Source: Oscillospiraceae bacterium | GTDB taxonomy: Bacteria; Bacillota; Clostridia; Oscillospirales; Oscillospiraceae | Direction of reading: 5' to 3' | Assembly (NCBI GenBank): GCA_022846075.1 | Contig: AP025582.1 | Location: 1,984,001-2,048,000 of the forward strand | DNA length: 64,000 bases | In this document: piece after piece, positions 25,618 through 34,040 of the stretch | Layout of the letters: every line of letters begins with the position of its first letter | Numbering within the stretch: the first letter of the stretch is position 1 | Program-made: the position numbers and the translations under genes | The notes under the pieces: model-generated | Seen by the model: the letters and a program-made list of their open reading frames with translations, nothing else | What the model was told of the DNA's origin: nothing | Databases searched by the model: none

Positions 25618-26268
25618 ATGGAATTGACCCTCCGCCCGGAGACCCCCGCCGATTTCCGCGCCTGCGAGGCCTTGACCCGGGCGGCCTTCTGGGACGTGTA
25701 TCAGCCCGGCTGCATGGAGCACCACTTCCTCCACCGGCTGCGCCAAAGCCCGGCCTATCTCCCCTCCCTGGCCTGGCTGGCCTTTGACGGGGACACTCTG
25801 GCGGGCGCCATCTACTACGCCCGGAGCCAGGTGGTTCGCCCCGACGGCTCCGCCGTCGATACCGTCACCTTCGGCCCCTTGGGCGTCCTGCCCGAATGCC
25901 AGGGCAAGGGGGTGGGCGGCGCCCTGATCCGGGACACCCTGGCCCGGGCGGCGGACGAGGGCCATGCCGCCGCCGTCATCCTGGGGGACCCCCGGTATTA
26001 CGGCCGCTTCGGCTTCCACGGCTGCGAGCGCTTCGACCTCAAACTGGAAAATGGGATGTACCTGCCCGGCCTGATGGCCCTGGAGCTGCGCCGTGGCGCC
26101 CTGGCCGGGGGCGGACGGTTCCACGAGGGCTTCCGTTACGATCCGGAGGGGCTGGAGGCCTTTGATGGGAATTTCCCCGTCCGGGAAAAGACCGTCCGGC
26201 CTTCTCAGGCGGTCTTTCAAGTCATGTGCGATCTGGGGTATGAGGTGAGCGGCGATGGATCTTTGTAA
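25618..26268 (+). CDS. GNAT family N-acetyltransferase
   Basis: A 216-residue GNAT enzyme resembling YhbS-type proteins: TLRPETPADFRACEALTRAAF, then VTFGPLGVLPECQGKGVGGALIRD with the acetyl-CoA pyrophosphate loop Q-G-K-G-V-G-G, and VILGDPRYYGRFGFHGC. Preceded by a TGAGG site. Its last 14 bases overlap rsmA, suggesting translational coupling. The acceptor substrate is unknown. Confidence 0.92.
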   Translation: MELTLRPETPADFRACEALTRAAFWDVYQPGCMEHHFLHRLRQSPAYLPSLAWLAFDGDTLAGAIYYARSQVVRPDGSAVDTVTFGPLGVLPECQGKGVGGALIRDTLARAADEGHAAAVILGDPRYYGRFGFHGCERFDLKLENGMYLPGLMALELRRGALAGGGRFHEGFRYDPEGLEAFDGNFPVREKTVRPSQAVFQVMCDLGYEVSGDGSL

Positions 26269-27106
26269 TATCGAGGAGATCAAGGCCCTGCTGGGCCGCC
26301 ACGGCTTCCGCTTCTCCAAATCCATGGGCCAGAACTTTCTCATCGAAAGCTGGGTGCCCCAGGACATCGCCGACGCCTCCGGCGCGGGGGCGGGCACCGG
26401 GGTGCTGGAGATCGGCCCCGGGATCGGCCCCCTCACCGTCCAGCTGGCCCGGCGGGCCGACAAGGTGGCGGCGGTGGAGCTGGACAGGGCCCTCCTCCCC
26501 ATTCTCTCCGAGACCTTGGCCGACTGCCCCAACGTCACCGTGGTCCCCGGGGACGTGATGAAGCTGGATCTGCCCGCCCTGGTGGCCCAGCAGTTTGCCG
26601 GCCTCACCCCCCTGGTGTGCGCCAACCTGCCCTACAACATCACCACCCCCGTCCTCACCCTTCTCCTGGAGAGCGGGCTCTTCGCCTCCATCACCGTGAT
26701 GATCCAGCGGGAGGTGGCCCAGCGCGTCTGCGCCGCCCCCGGCACCGGGGACTACGGGGCCTTCTCCGTCTTCTGCCAATACCACGCCGGGACGGAGCTC
26801 CTCTTCGAGGTGCCCCCCGAGTGCTTCCTTCCCGCCCCCAAGGTGACCTCCGCCGTCCTGCGGCTCACCCCCAGGCCCGCCCCGGCGTGCGTCCATGACG
26901 AAAAGCGGTTCTTCCGGGTGGTCCGGGGGGCCTTCGGCCAGCGGCGCAAAACCCTTTTGAACGCCCTGACCTCCGCTTTTCCCCTCTCCAAGGACGACCT
27001 GCGGGCCTGCATCGAGGCCGCCGGCCTCCCCGCCGACGTCCGGGGGGAACGGCTGGGTATCGAGGAATTCGCCCGGCTGGCGGATGAGATCGGCGGCAGA
27101 GGATAA
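26255..27106 (+). CDS. rsmA: 16S rRNA adenine(1518/1519)-N6-dimethyltransferase
   Basis: KsgA/RsmA dimethylates two adjacent adenines in the 3' hairpin of 16S rRNA during late 30S assembly. 283 residues. [27 protein letters not shown] (SAM motif I), VELDRALLP, and the catalytic NLPYNIT motif; C-terminal domain with [17 protein letters not shown]. Starts inside the end of the GNAT gene. Confidence 0.97.
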   Translation: MDLCNIEEIKALLGRHGFRFSKSMGQNFLIESWVPQDIADASGAGAGTGVLEIGPGIGPLTVQLARRADKVAAVELDRALLPILSETLADCPNVTVVPGDVMKLDLPALVAQQFAGLTPLVCANLPYNITTPVLTLLLESGLFASITVMIQREVAQRVCAAPGTGDYGAFSVFCQYHAGTELLFEVPPECFLPAPKVTSAVLRLTPRPAPACVHDEKRFFRVVRGAFGQRRKTLLNALTSAFPLSKDDLRACIEAAGLPADVRGERLGIEEFARLADEIGGRG

Positions 27107-27143
27107 GATAGTCCCAGTTCCAAAAGACGCGGAGGGATCTGTC

Positions 27144-27413
27144 TTGAATAAAAAGGAATACCGCTTTCGGGCTGTCATCCAAAAAGTGCCCGGCATAGAC
27201 GGCGCCTATGTGGAGTTCCCCTACGATGTCCAGTCGGAGTTCGGCAAGGGCCGGGTCAAGGTGGACGCCGCCTTTGACGGAGTGCCCTATCGGGGGAGCC
27301 TGGTCCGTATGGGGACGCCGGGCCACATTTTGGGCCTTCGAAAGGACATCCGTTCCGCCATCGGCAAACAGCCCGGCGACACGGTGTTGGTCACCCTCCG
27401 GGAGCGGGCATGA
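27144..27413 (+). CDS. DUF1905 domain protein
   Basis: An 89-residue small protein: [49 protein letters not shown] and a C-terminal [13 protein letters not shown], the DUF1905 beta-barrel pattern. The TTG start at 27144 has GGAGGG 7-8 bases upstream; a longer form from 27084 would overlap rsmA and lacks a ribosome binding site. Function unknown. Followed by a terminator. Confidence 0.85.
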   Translation: MNKKEYRFRAVIQKVPGIDGAYVEFPYDVQSEFGKGRVKVDAAFDGVPYRGSLVRMGTPGHILGLRKDIRSAIGKQPGDTVLVTLRERA

Positions 27414-27418
27414 ACAGC

Positions 27419-27460
27419 AAAAAAGCCCCGGTGTTACCAATGTAACGCCGGGGCTTTTTT
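27419..27460. terminator. Bidirectional terminator
   Basis: Arms AAAAAGCCCCGGTGTTAC and GTAACGCCGGGGCTTTTTT around CAAT. It serves both the DUF1905 gene and convergent sigG. Confidence 0.92.
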
Positions 27461-28229
27461 ACAAACTTTTTCGGATCTGTTCCAGCGCGCTTTTCTCCAG
27501 CCGTGACACCTGGGCCTGGGAGATGCCCACCTCGGAGGAGACCTCCATCTGGGTCTTGCCCTGGAAAAACCGCAGGCTCAAAATCCGTTTCTCCCGCTCG
27601 GGCAGCTTGTCCACCGCGTCTTTCAGGGCGATATGCTCCAGCCAGCTCTCGTCGGTGTTCTTGCTGTCCTTCACCTGGTCCATGACGCACACCGCGTCCC
27701 CGCTGTCGGAGTAGACCGGCTCGTAAAGGCTCACCGGGTCGGTGATGGCCTCCAGGGCAAAGACCACATCCTCCCGTTTCGTCTCCAGCATCTTGGCGAT
27801 CTCCTCGATGGTGGGCTCCCGCTGGTGCTCGGACATGAATTTCTCCTTGGCCTGGAGAACCTTGTAGGCCGTGTCCCGCATGGACCGGGACACCCGCATG
27901 GCGCTGTTGTCCCGGAGGTAGCGGCGGATCTCCCCCACGATCATGGGCACCCCGTAGGTGGAAAAGCGCACATCCAGGTCAATGTTGAAATTATCGATGG
28001 CCTTGATGAGGCCGATACAGCCCACTTGGAACAGATCGTCGGCGTTCTCCCCCCGACGGTCGAATTTTTGAATCACCGACAGCACCAGACGGAGGTTCCC
28101 GGCGATAAGCTGTTCCCGGGCGTCCATGTCCCCCTCCTTGGTGCGGCGGAGCAGCGCCATGGTCTCCTCGTTCTTGAGGACCTTTAATTTGGAGGTTTTG
28201 ACCCCGCAGATCTCCACCTTGCCCTGCAC
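27459..28229 (-). CDS. sigG: Sporulation sigma factor SigG
   Basis: Late forespore-specific sigma factor. 256 residues. The sigma-G hallmark VEICGVKTSKLKVLKNEE lies near the N-terminus; region 2 has NLRLVLSVIQKFDRRGENADD and DLFQVGCIGLIKAIDNF; regions 3-4 have MIVGEIRRYLRDNSAMRVSRS and GKTQMEVSSEVGISQAQVSRLE. GTG start with GGGAGG 6 bases before it. In many Firmicutes sigG directly follows sigE; here a CarD-like and a MmcQ-like gene lie between. Confidence 0.97.
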   Translation of the reverse strand: MQGKVEICGVKTSKLKVLKNEETMALLRRTKEGDMDAREQLIAGNLRLVLSVIQKFDRRGENADDLFQVGCIGLIKAIDNFNIDLDVRFSTYGVPMIVGEIRRYLRDNSAMRVSRSMRDTAYKVLQAKEKFMSEHQREPTIEEIAKMLETKREDVVFALEAITDPVSLYEPVYSDSGDAVCVMDQVKDSKNTDESWLEHIALKDAVDKLPEREKRILSLRFFQGKTQMEVSSEVGISQAQVSRLEKSALEQIRKSL

Positions 28230-28250
28230 ACACGATCCCTCCCGCCTTCA

Positions 28251-28270
28251 AAATACTGGTTTCAGTATTT
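28251..28270. promoter_or_regulatory. Inverted repeat upstream of sigG
   Basis: AAATACTG (28251-28258), GTTT, CAGTATTT (28263-28270): perfect 8-base arms, 22 bases before the sigG start. It may be an operator or a small hairpin in the sigG leader; no partner is known. Confidence 0.5.
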
Positions 28271-28358
28271 CCCCGGCAGGGGCTTTCATACGGCGCGGGA
28301 CCGGGCTATATTTTTTATCGTGGGACCGCTTTCGATGGATTTTTCCCCAGGCATGAAA

Positions 28359-28388
28359 AGAGCGCCGGGACCAATGTCCCGGCGCTCT
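28359..28388. terminator. Hairpin terminator after carD-like gene
   Basis: AGAGCGCCGGGAC/GTCCCGGCGCTCT with a CAAT loop; four T residues follow on the minus strand, just past the CarD-like stop. Confidence 0.8.
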
Positions 28389-28400
28389 CTTTGCCTTATT

Positions 28401-28898
28401 TTAGGCCTGCGCGGCCTGCTTCACCCGCCAGCCGATATACTCCGGCACCTCTTCCATCGGAAGTTCCAGAGCCGCGGCCAGCTCTCCGAAGAGGAGCTCC
28501 TCGCCCCACTTCATAAACCGCTCGTCCACGGCGCCGAACTTGCGTTTCTGCCCCTGGGCCGTCTTTTTCTTGGCGTAGAGGGACATGGTCATCTCGATCA
28601 AATCCTGGCACTCGTGGGTGTCGATGGACGCCTGATAGTGCTCCGTCAGCTCCCGCATCGCCCGGTTCTCATAGGCCTCCACTTCCAGAGAAGGGATCAG
28701 GTCTACCAACCGCTGGGCCTCCTCCCTGGAGATGATGGGCCGCATAAAAACCTTGACGCTGTCCACCGGAGCAAAGATATCACAGGACTGGTATAGGGGC
28801 TTCAGCGCGTAAAAATCCTGTCCGTCCCGGTGTTCGATCCGCTCCACCCGGCACACGCCGGTGCGCCCGTACAGGACCAAGTCTCCCGCTTGATACAT
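28401..28898 (-). CDS. CarD-family transcriptional regulator
   Basis: A 165-residue CarD/CdnL-type RNA-polymerase-binding protein. The N-terminal Tudor-like RNAP-interacting domain is MYQAGDLVLYGRTGVCRVERI with FYALKPLYQSCDIFAPVDS; the C-terminal helical DNA-binding domain follows (EEAQRLVDLIPSLE, EDLIEMTMSLYAKKK-like segment). These proteins modulate open-complex stability. It sits between sigE and sigG, which hints at a role in sporulation transcription, but that is inference. Confidence 0.9.
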   Translation of the reverse strand: MYQAGDLVLYGRTGVCRVERIEHRDGQDFYALKPLYQSCDIFAPVDSVKVFMRPIISREEAQRLVDLIPSLEVEAYENRAMRELTEHYQASIDTHECQDLIEMTMSLYAKKKTAQGQKRKFGAVDERFMKWGEELLFGELAAALELPMEEVPEYIGWRVKQAAQA

Positions 28899-29015
28899 TC
28901 AATCACCTCATTATTTAATATAGTATACCACATTTTAGCCCTTCCATGTAAGCAAAACTTTTCTTTTCTCCTGGACAGCCATTCGCCCGGATGGTACACT
29001 GGAGGGCAAGAGGTG

Positions 29016-29402
29016 ATGAAAATGAACCGTTATCCCTGGCTGGAGGCCTATCTGCTGGGCAAGTCCGGCGCGGAGCACGACTACAAGCTGGAGTGGCAGT
29101 GGGACCGGTACCTGGTCCGGGGCAGGCAGTTTGCCGCCATCTGCACCCCCGACCCCAAGTACGCCCCCTATGACGGGCGGACCATGGTTCTTCTCAAATG
29201 CGATCCCCGGATGGCCGAGCTCTACCGGGCGACCTACCCCGACGTGGTGCCCGGCTTTTACTCCGACAAGCGGACCTGGAACACCGTCTATCTGGACGGG
29301 GCCGTGCCGGAGGACGTCCTGCGTGAGATGTGCGACCAGTCCTACGCCCTGGTGACGGCGAAGCTGACCAAGGCGGCCCAGCGGGAACTGGGACTGATCT
29401 GA
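29016..29402 (+). CDS. MmcQ/YjbR family protein
   Basis: A 128-residue protein of the MmcQ/YjbR (CyaY-like fold) family: YPWLEAYLLGKSGAEHDYKLEW, VLLKCDPRMAELYRATYPDVVPGFYSDKRTWNTVYLDG and the C-terminal SYALVTAKLTK. Start is ATG 29016 (GGAGGG nine bases upstream) or ATG 29022 (AAGAGGTG seven bases upstream). The biochemical role is not established; DNA binding has been proposed for the family. It is transcribed opposite to its sporulation neighbours. Confidence 0.88.
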   Translation: MKMNRYPWLEAYLLGKSGAEHDYKLEWQWDRYLVRGRQFAAICTPDPKYAPYDGRTMVLLKCDPRMAELYRATYPDVVPGFYSDKRTWNTVYLDGAVPEDVLREMCDQSYALVTAKLTKAAQRELGLI

Positions 29403-29406
29403 GACA

Positions 29407-29441
29407 GGCGGGCGGGTCATTGACCCGCCCGCCCTCTTTTT
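29407..29441. terminator. Terminator after MmcQ-like gene
   Basis: GGCGGGCGGGTCA/TGACCCGCCCGCC with a very small loop, then CTCTTTTT. The end abuts the sigE stop codon. Confidence 0.88.
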
Positions 29442-30163
29442 CACATCATTTTCAGGATCTCCCGCTTGAGCCGCTGGATGATGCGCTTTTCCAGCCGGGA
29501 GATATAGGATTGGGAGATGCCCAGCAGGTCGGCCACCTCCTTCTGGGTCCGCTCCGTCCGCCCGTCCAGGCCGAAGCGCATGGTGATGATGACCTTCTCC
29601 CGCTCCTCCAGCCGGTCCATGGCCTGGGAGAGGAGCTGGCGGTCCACGTCCTCCTCCAGGGGCTTCATCACCACGTCCCCCTCGGTGCCCAGGATGTCGG
29701 ACAGCAGCAGCTCATTGCCGTCCCAGTCGGTGTTCAGCGGCTCGTCGAAGGAGACCTCCCCCCGCTGGTTGGAGGTCTTTCTCAGGTGCATCAGGATCTC
29801 GTTTTCGATGCACCGGGAGGCGTAGGTGGCCAACTTGATGTTTTTCTCCGCCTTGTAGGTGCTCACCGCCTTGATGAGGCCGATGGTGCCGATGGAGATG
29901 AGGTCCTCGATGCCCACGCCGGTGTTCTCGAACCGCTTGGCGATATAGACCACCAGCCGGAGATTGCGCTCGATGAGGGTGCTCTTGGCGTCCTCGTCCC
30001 CCTCTCCCAGCCGGGCGATGAGGGCGGCCTCCTCCTCCCGTTTCAGCGGCGGGGGCAGCGTGTCGCTCCCCCCGATGTACATGATCTTTCCCGGCAGGGC
30101 CACCCCCCAGCGGGCCAGGATGGCCCGGAAGGCCCACCACATACGCCTGAGCTTTTCCCCCAT
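29441..30163 (-). CDS. sigE: Pro-sigma-E, mother-cell sporulation sigma factor
   Basis: A 240-residue early mother-cell sigma factor made as an inactive precursor. Its N-terminal pro-sequence ([19 protein letters not shown], up to about residue 27-30) is followed by the cleavage-region motif [12 protein letters not shown], as in Bacillus SigE. Regions 2-4: [59 protein letters not shown]. Start at ATG 30163 behind AGAGGAGGAAG. It lies 53 bases after spoIIGA, the protease gene that activates it. Confidence 0.97.
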   Translation of the reverse strand: MGEKLRRMWWAFRAILARWGVALPGKIMYIGGSDTLPPPLKREEEAALIARLGEGDEDAKSTLIERNLRLVVYIAKRFENTGVGIEDLISIGTIGLIKAVSTYKAEKNIKLATYASRCIENEILMHLRKTSNQRGEVSFDEPLNTDWDGNELLLSDILGTEGDVVMKPLEEDVDRQLLSQAMDRLEEREKVIITMRFGLDGRTERTQKEVADLLGISQSYISRLEKRIIQRLKREILKMM

Positions 30164-30216
30164 GTTTCTCTTCCTCCTCTTTCTGATAGGCCCCCTCCGG
30201 CGGGAAGGCTCTTTTA

Positions 30217-31035
30217 CTAGGCTCCAATCAGTGCGTGATAACCGCCCCCGTCGGACAGGGGGGTGGGCGAGAGTGCCACCAGGATGGGGCCGTAGTCCTC
30301 GCCCCCCACCATGGCCCGGTCCACCCGGACCGCCAGCAGCAGGCCGTGGTCCACCCCCACCGCCCGGTAGGGCAGCAGCCGCCAGCGGCGGCCGTCCTTC
30401 TCCCGGCGGGCCAGGGCCGCCACCGGGTCGCTGAGCTCCTCGGGCCCGGGGGCCTCTCCCGCGGGAAATAGAGGCGTGGCCCGCTCCCCCTCCGCCACCA
30501 TCACCGGCCGCCCCGTGGCGGGGTCCGTCAGGGTGTTGCCCGTGTCCACCAGGGCGGTGAGGCGGCACCGCTTCCCCCCCAGCGTCAGCTCGGCGCTGGC
30601 CAGCTCCCCCCCGGTGTGCCTGGCCGTCCGCCGGAAGATCAGGGTGATAAAGAGGTAGCACCCCGCCGCCGACAGCAGCACCGTCTTCAGATCCAGGACG
30701 GCCGGGGCCCCCCAGAAGAGCTGGAGGGCCAGCACCCCGCCGCCGAAGGCGGCGGACACCCCCAAAAACACCAGGCTCACCCGCAGCAGCCGCCGGGAGG
30801 AACCGAAGACCAGCAGGCACATCCCCACGGCGGCGGCGGCCTTGCAGGCCGGATGGCTCAAAAAACCGAGTCCGGGCAGGAACACCCCGGCGGCGTACAG
30901 CCCACCCAGGACGGCCCCCAGGGCCATCCGCCCCCGGTACAGCGGCTCCCCCGCCAGCTTGGCGGCGGAGAGCAGCAGCAGATAGTCGATGACGGCGTTC
31001 AGCAGAAACACCTCATCTATGTATACCACCGTCAC
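30217..31035 (-). CDS. spoIIGA: Sigma-E processing peptidase SpoIIGA
   Basis: A 272-residue membrane aspartic protease that cleaves pro-sigma-E at the septum. Five or so N-terminal membrane helices (residues 1-135; [21 protein letters not shown]) precede a cytoplasmic protease domain with the catalytic motif [14 protein letters not shown]. The C-terminus ends [21 protein letters not shown]. Operon spoIIGA-sigE is conserved. Confidence 0.95.
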   Translation of the reverse strand: MTVVYIDEVFLLNAVIDYLLLLSAAKLAGEPLYRGRMALGAVLGGLYAAGVFLPGLGFLSHPACKAAAAVGMCLLVFGSSRRLLRVSLVFLGVSAAFGGGVLALQLFWGAPAVLDLKTVLLSAAGCYLFITLIFRRTARHTGGELASAELTLGGKRCRLTALVDTGNTLTDPATGRPVMVAEGERATPLFPAGEAPGPEELSDPVAALARREKDGRRWRLLPYRAVGVDHGLLLAVRVDRAMVGGEDYGPILVALSPTPLSDGGGYHALIGA

Positions 31036-31064
31036 GCCCGTCCCCTCCCCTTTCCTGCCTGCCC

Positions 31065-31121
31065 ATTATAAAAGAGACGACCTTCAAAAAACGTCTTAAA
31101 GAGCGGGAAGATTTTCGAAAA
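31065..31121 (-). promoter_or_regulatory. Possible Spo0A-dependent spoIIGA promoter
   Basis: On the minus strand a TATAAT (31070-31065) has no consensus -35 at 17 bases; TTTTTGAA (31090-31083) and TTTTCGAA (31121-31114) resemble the 0A box TTGTCGAA with two and one mismatches. The Bacillus spoIIG promoter likewise uses Spo0A with unusual -35/-10 spacing. Support is by analogy. Confidence 0.45.
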
Positions 31122-31127
31122 ATTCCC

Positions 31128-31156
31128 TTGACTTGTCCCCGGGACCGTGATAGAAT
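31128..31156 (+). promoter_or_regulatory. Promoter of rpmG-secE-nusG operon
   Basis: TTGACT at 31128-31133, 17-base spacer, TAGAAT at 31151-31156; predicted start near 31163. Confidence 0.8.
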
Positions 31157-31162
31157 ACCATC

Positions 31163-31378
31163 ACCTATGAAAAGGGCTCTTTTTTCATGTCCGTTTTTAC
31201 GGTGTGACGGGACGTGAAACCCTTTTCCTCTCTGAGGTCATAGGGAGGCAGATCATGCCGGATCCACACCGCCATGTCCAAGGGCCCATTGCGGCTCTTT
31301 TGGCTGGATCCGGCGAACAGACCGGACCCGGCTTTTTTTATGCCGGAAACGGTCAAGAATTAAGGAGGTGCCGACGTT
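31163..31378 (+). promoter_or_regulatory. Long leader with terminator/antiterminator arrangement before rpmG
   Basis: A ~215-base untranslated leader. GCCGGATCC (31257-31265) is perfectly complementary to GGATCCGGC (31306-31314). The latter arm can instead pair with CCGGACCC (31322-31329) to form a hairpin (31303-31332) followed by T7 at 31333-31339, an intrinsic terminator ahead of rpmG. The two pairings exclude each other, the classic attenuator layout. The regulatory ligand or protein is unknown. Confidence 0.6.
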
Positions 31379-31543
31379 ATGGCAAAGGCAGGCAACCGGG
31401 TGAAGATCACCCTGCGCTGCAACGAGTGCAAGCAGCGTAATTACAATACCAAGAAGAACAAGAAAAACGATCCCGACCGTCTGGAGATGAACAAATTCTG
31501 CCCCTTCTGCAGAAAGCACACGGTCCATACCGAGACCAAGTAA
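31379..31543 (+). CDS. rpmG: 50S ribosomal protein L33
   Basis: A 54-residue L33 of the zinc-binding type, with CNEC (residues 14-17) and CPFC (residues 41-44). ATG 31379 has AAGGAGGTG 8 bases upstream. It heads the secE-nusG-rplK-rplA string, the usual Firmicutes position. Confidence 0.96.
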   Translation: MAKAGNRVKITLRCNECKQRNYNTKKNKKNDPDRLEMNKFCPFCRKHTVHTETK

Positions 31544-31591
31544 TGAGCCCCTCCTACAAAAACGGCTCACAAGAAAGAAGGGTATCACTGA

Positions 31592-31912
31592 ATGGCTGAA
31601 AACGAGAACGTGGAAAAAGCGGAAGTGACCGCTGCCGCCTCTGAGACCCCCGCGGCTCCCGCCAAGAAGGAAAAGGCCGAGAAGAAGACGGAAAAGAAGT
31701 CCAAGCCCGGCATCTTCGCGCGGATGGGTCATTGGTTCAAAGAGATGAAGGCCGAACTGAAGAAGGTCCAGTGGCCCACTTGGAAGCAGACCTTGAACAA
31801 CACCCTCATCGTCATCGCCTTCTGCGTGGTGATCGGCGTTTGTATCTGGCTGTTCGACATGTTGGCGAAGAATCTCTTGGGCGCCCTAATCACCTTCTTC
31901 CACCAAGTCTAA
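31592..31912 (+). CDS. secE: Preprotein translocase subunit SecE
   Basis: Single-spanning SecE, clamp of the SecYEG channel. 106 residues: a charged Ala/Glu/Lys-rich N-terminal extension (about 40 residues), the amphipathic helix WFKEMKAELKKVQWPTWKQ, and one transmembrane helix (LIVIAFCVVIGVCIWLFDML). Followed by nusG after 10 bases. Confidence 0.96.
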   Translation: MAENENVEKAEVTAAASETPAAPAKKEKAEKKTEKKSKPGIFARMGHWFKEMKAELKKVQWPTWKQTLNNTLIVIAFCVVIGVCIWLFDMLAKNLLGALITFFHQV

Positions 31913-31922
31913 GGGGCGCGGC

Positions 31923-32444
31923 ATGGAAGAGGCGAAATGGTACGTGGTCCACACCTACTCCGGCTACGAAAACACCGTCGCGGCCAGTATTGAGAAGGCT
32001 GTGGAAAACCGCGGCATGCGCGACCTCATTCAAGAGGTCAACATCCCCATGGAGACCGTCACCGAGATCACGGACAACGGTCCCAAAACGGTGGAGCGCA
32101 AGGTCTTCCCCGGCTATGTGCTGGTGAAGATGGTGCTCACCGACGACACCTGGCATCTGGTGCGCAACATCCGCGGCTCCACCGGCTTCGTGGGCTCCGG
32201 CAACAAGGCCATTCCCCTCTCTGAGGAGGAGATCGCGGCTCTGGGCGTGGAGAAGCACGAGGTTGTGGTCAATTACGCCCTGGGTGACAGCGTCAAGATC
32301 ACCGACGGCGCCCTGGAGTCCTTCATCGGCACGGTGGAAGAGATCGACATGGACCACAGCAAGGTCCGGGTCGTGGTGTCCATGTTCGGCCGGGAAACTC
32401 CCGTGGAGCTGGAGCTGGACCAGGTGGAACCTGTCAGCGATTGA
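31923..32444 (+). CDS. nusG: Transcription termination/antitermination factor NusG
   Basis: A 173-residue RNAP-binding elongation factor. The NGN domain begins AKWYVVHTYSGYENTVAASIE and contains RKVFPGYVLVKMVL and HLVRNIRGSTGFVGSG; the C-terminal KOW domain has YALGDSVKITDGALESFIGTV. Normal length. It acts on paused RNAP and links to ribosomes. Confidence 0.97.
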   Translation: MEEAKWYVVHTYSGYENTVAASIEKAVENRGMRDLIQEVNIPMETVTEITDNGPKTVERKVFPGYVLVKMVLTDDTWHLVRNIRGSTGFVGSGNKAIPLSEEEIAALGVEKHEVVVNYALGDSVKITDGALESFIGTVEEIDMDHSKVRVVVSMFGRETPVELELDQVEPVSD

Positions 32445-32540
32445 CATCCGGCCGCTTTCGGGCGGCTCATCCCCCGCGACGTGGGAGGGACCGCATTGGG
32501 TCCCGTCCATACCACATTTATGTAGGAGGTGCTGTTTCAA

Positions 32541-32966
32541 ATGGCACAGAAAATTACCGGTTACGTGAAACTGCAGATCCCCGCCGGCAAGGCGACTCCG
32601 GCCCCCCCTGTGGGCCCGGCCCTCGGCCAGCACGGCATCAATATCGCCGCTTTTACCAAAGAGTTCAATGAGCGGACCAAGAACGACGGCGGCCTGCTGA
32701 TCCCCGTGGTCATCACCGTCTACGCCGACCGCTCCTTCTCCTTCATCACCAAGACCCCTCCCGCCGCCGTCCTCATCAAGAAGGCCTGCGGTCTGGACAA
32801 GGCCTCCGGTGTGCCCAACAAGGACAAGGTTGCCACCATCAGCAAGGAAGACATCCGCAAGATCGCTGAGACCAAGATGCCCGACCTCAACGCTTCCAGC
32901 ATCGAGGCCGCCATGAGCATGATCGCCGGTACTGCCCGCTCCATGGGCGTCCTGGTGGGCGACTAA
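32541..32966 (+). CDS. rplK: 50S ribosomal protein L11
   Basis: A 141-residue L11, exactly the usual length. N-terminal [34 protein letters not shown] and GTARSMGV near the end. ATG 32541 has TAGGAGGTG 9 bases upstream; the in-frame ATG-like GTG/ATG at 32529 is upstream of that site. A hairpin GGGACC/GGGTCCC near 32488-32505 in the leader might be an L1 autoregulatory site. Confidence 0.97.
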   Translation: MAQKITGYVKLQIPAGKATPAPPVGPALGQHGINIAAFTKEFNERTKNDGGLLIPVVITVYADRSFSFITKTPPAAVLIKKACGLDKASGVPNKDKVATISKEDIRKIAETKMPDLNASSIEAAMSMIAGTARSMGVLVGD

Positions 32967-32984
32967 GGCAAGGAGGAATCAGAG

Positions 32985-33677
32985 ATGTTTAGAGGTAAGA
33001 AATATCAGAACGGCGCCAAGCTCATCGACAAGAACGCCGCTTACGACGTCACCGAGGCCATGGACCTTGTGGTCAAGACCGCTCCCGCCAAGTTCGACGA
33101 GACCGTGGAGCTCCACGTGAAGCTGGGCGTTGACTCCCGCCACGCCGACCAGCAGGTCCGCGGCGCCATCGTCCTCCCCCACGGCACCGGCAAGACCCAG
33201 CGGGTGCTGGTCTTCGCCAAGGGCGACAAGGCCGAGGCCGCCAAGGCCGCCGGCGCCGACTACGTGGGCGAGATGGACCTTGTCGAGAAGATCCAGAAGG
33301 AAAACTGGTTCGACTTCGACGTGGTGGTCGCCAGCCCCGACATGATGGGCGTGGTGGGCCGTCTGGGTAAGGTCCTGGGCCCCAAGGGCCTGATGCCCTC
33401 CCCCAAGGCCGGCACCGTGACTCCCGACGTGGCCAAGGCCGTCCAGGAAGTCAAGGCCGGTAAAGTGGAGTATCGTCTGGACAAGACCAACATCATCCAC
33501 TGCCCCATCGGCAAGGTCTCCTTTGGTCCCGAGAAGCTGACCGAGAACCTGAACGCCCTCATGGGCGCCATCGTCAAGGCCAAGCCCTCCGCCGCCAAGG
33601 GCACTTACGTCAAGAGCTGCGTCGCCGCCTCCACCATGGGCCCCGGCGTGAAGCTCAACGCCGCCAAGTTCGTGTAA
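32985..33677 (+). CDS. rplA: 50S ribosomal protein L1
   Basis: A 230-residue L1. Signatures: [65 protein letters not shown] and [14 protein letters not shown]. 18 bases after rplK with AAGGAGG. L1 of most bacteria represses its own operon. Confidence 0.97.
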   Translation: MFRGKKYQNGAKLIDKNAAYDVTEAMDLVVKTAPAKFDETVELHVKLGVDSRHADQQVRGAIVLPHGTGKTQRVLVFAKGDKAEAAKAAGADYVGEMDLVEKIQKENWFDFDVVVASPDMMGVVGRLGKVLGPKGLMPSPKAGTVTPDVAKAVQEVKAGKVEYRLDKTNIIHCPIGKVSFGPEKLTENLNALMGAIVKAKPSAAKGTYVKSCVAASTMGPGVKLNAAKFV

Positions 33678-33685
33678 AAAGAAGT

Positions 33686-33812
33686 GCGGAGGGTAGGCGC
33701 ATAGGGCGGGTAAGACCCGCAGCGGAGCAAACGGACGGGCAGCCCAAAGGGCTGAACGACGGCTTGCGCAGTCGGAGGGACTTAGACGCCCGGCCATGCG
33801 CCCAACCCGCAG
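33686..33812 (+). ncRNA. Candidate structured RNA between rplA and rplJ
   Basis: Nine bases past rplA lies a ~127-base segment closed by its own ends: GGGT-A-GGCGCAT (33691-33702) pairs with ATGCGCC-CA-ACCC (33796-33808), flanked by GCGG/CCGC-like bases. Inside are perfect hairpins GCGGGT-AAG-ACCCGC (33706-33720) and AGCCC-AAA-GGGCT (33741-33753). It is upstream of the rplJ promoter, so it would be on the rplA transcript 3' end or a separate RNA. No T-run and no conserved family recognised. Confidence 0.5.
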
Positions 33813-33857
33813 CATGACAGCTTTCCCTTTGTAATATCCATTTCGGGCGGGTTTTGC

Positions 33858-33886
33858 TTGACAGAACCCGCCCGGGATGATATTAT
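33858..33886 (+). promoter_or_regulatory. rplJ-rplL promoter
   Basis: TTGACA at 33858-33863, 17-base spacer, TATTAT at 33881-33886. The -35 element sits in the loop of CGGGCGGGTT/AACCCGCCCG (33844-33874), an inverted repeat that may also end the rplA transcript. Confidence 0.88.
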
Positions 33887-33892
33887 ACTTTT

Positions 33893-34040
33893 CGTGTTCA
33901 GAGACAGCGGGGAGCCTTCGGCTCTAACGACATTCGTCCCCCGCCGAGAATGCAGCCAACAAGAATGTCTTTTTGTGCTGTTTTCGTGCCGAACACGAAA
34001 GCGGCATTTTTTTGTCGCTACCAAAAACTCTGGAGGTGAA
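33893..34040 (+). promoter_or_regulatory. Ribosomal protein L10 leader
   Basis: A ~150-base leader before rplJ. CGTGTTC near its start can pair with GAACACG (33991-33997), which competes with the terminator stem TGCCG/CGGCA (33987-34006) followed by T7. A GGGGAGCC-TTCG-GGCTC-like hairpin and AGAATG repeats lie between. Position and layout match the known L10 leader, where L10(L12)4 binding favours termination. Confidence 0.8.
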
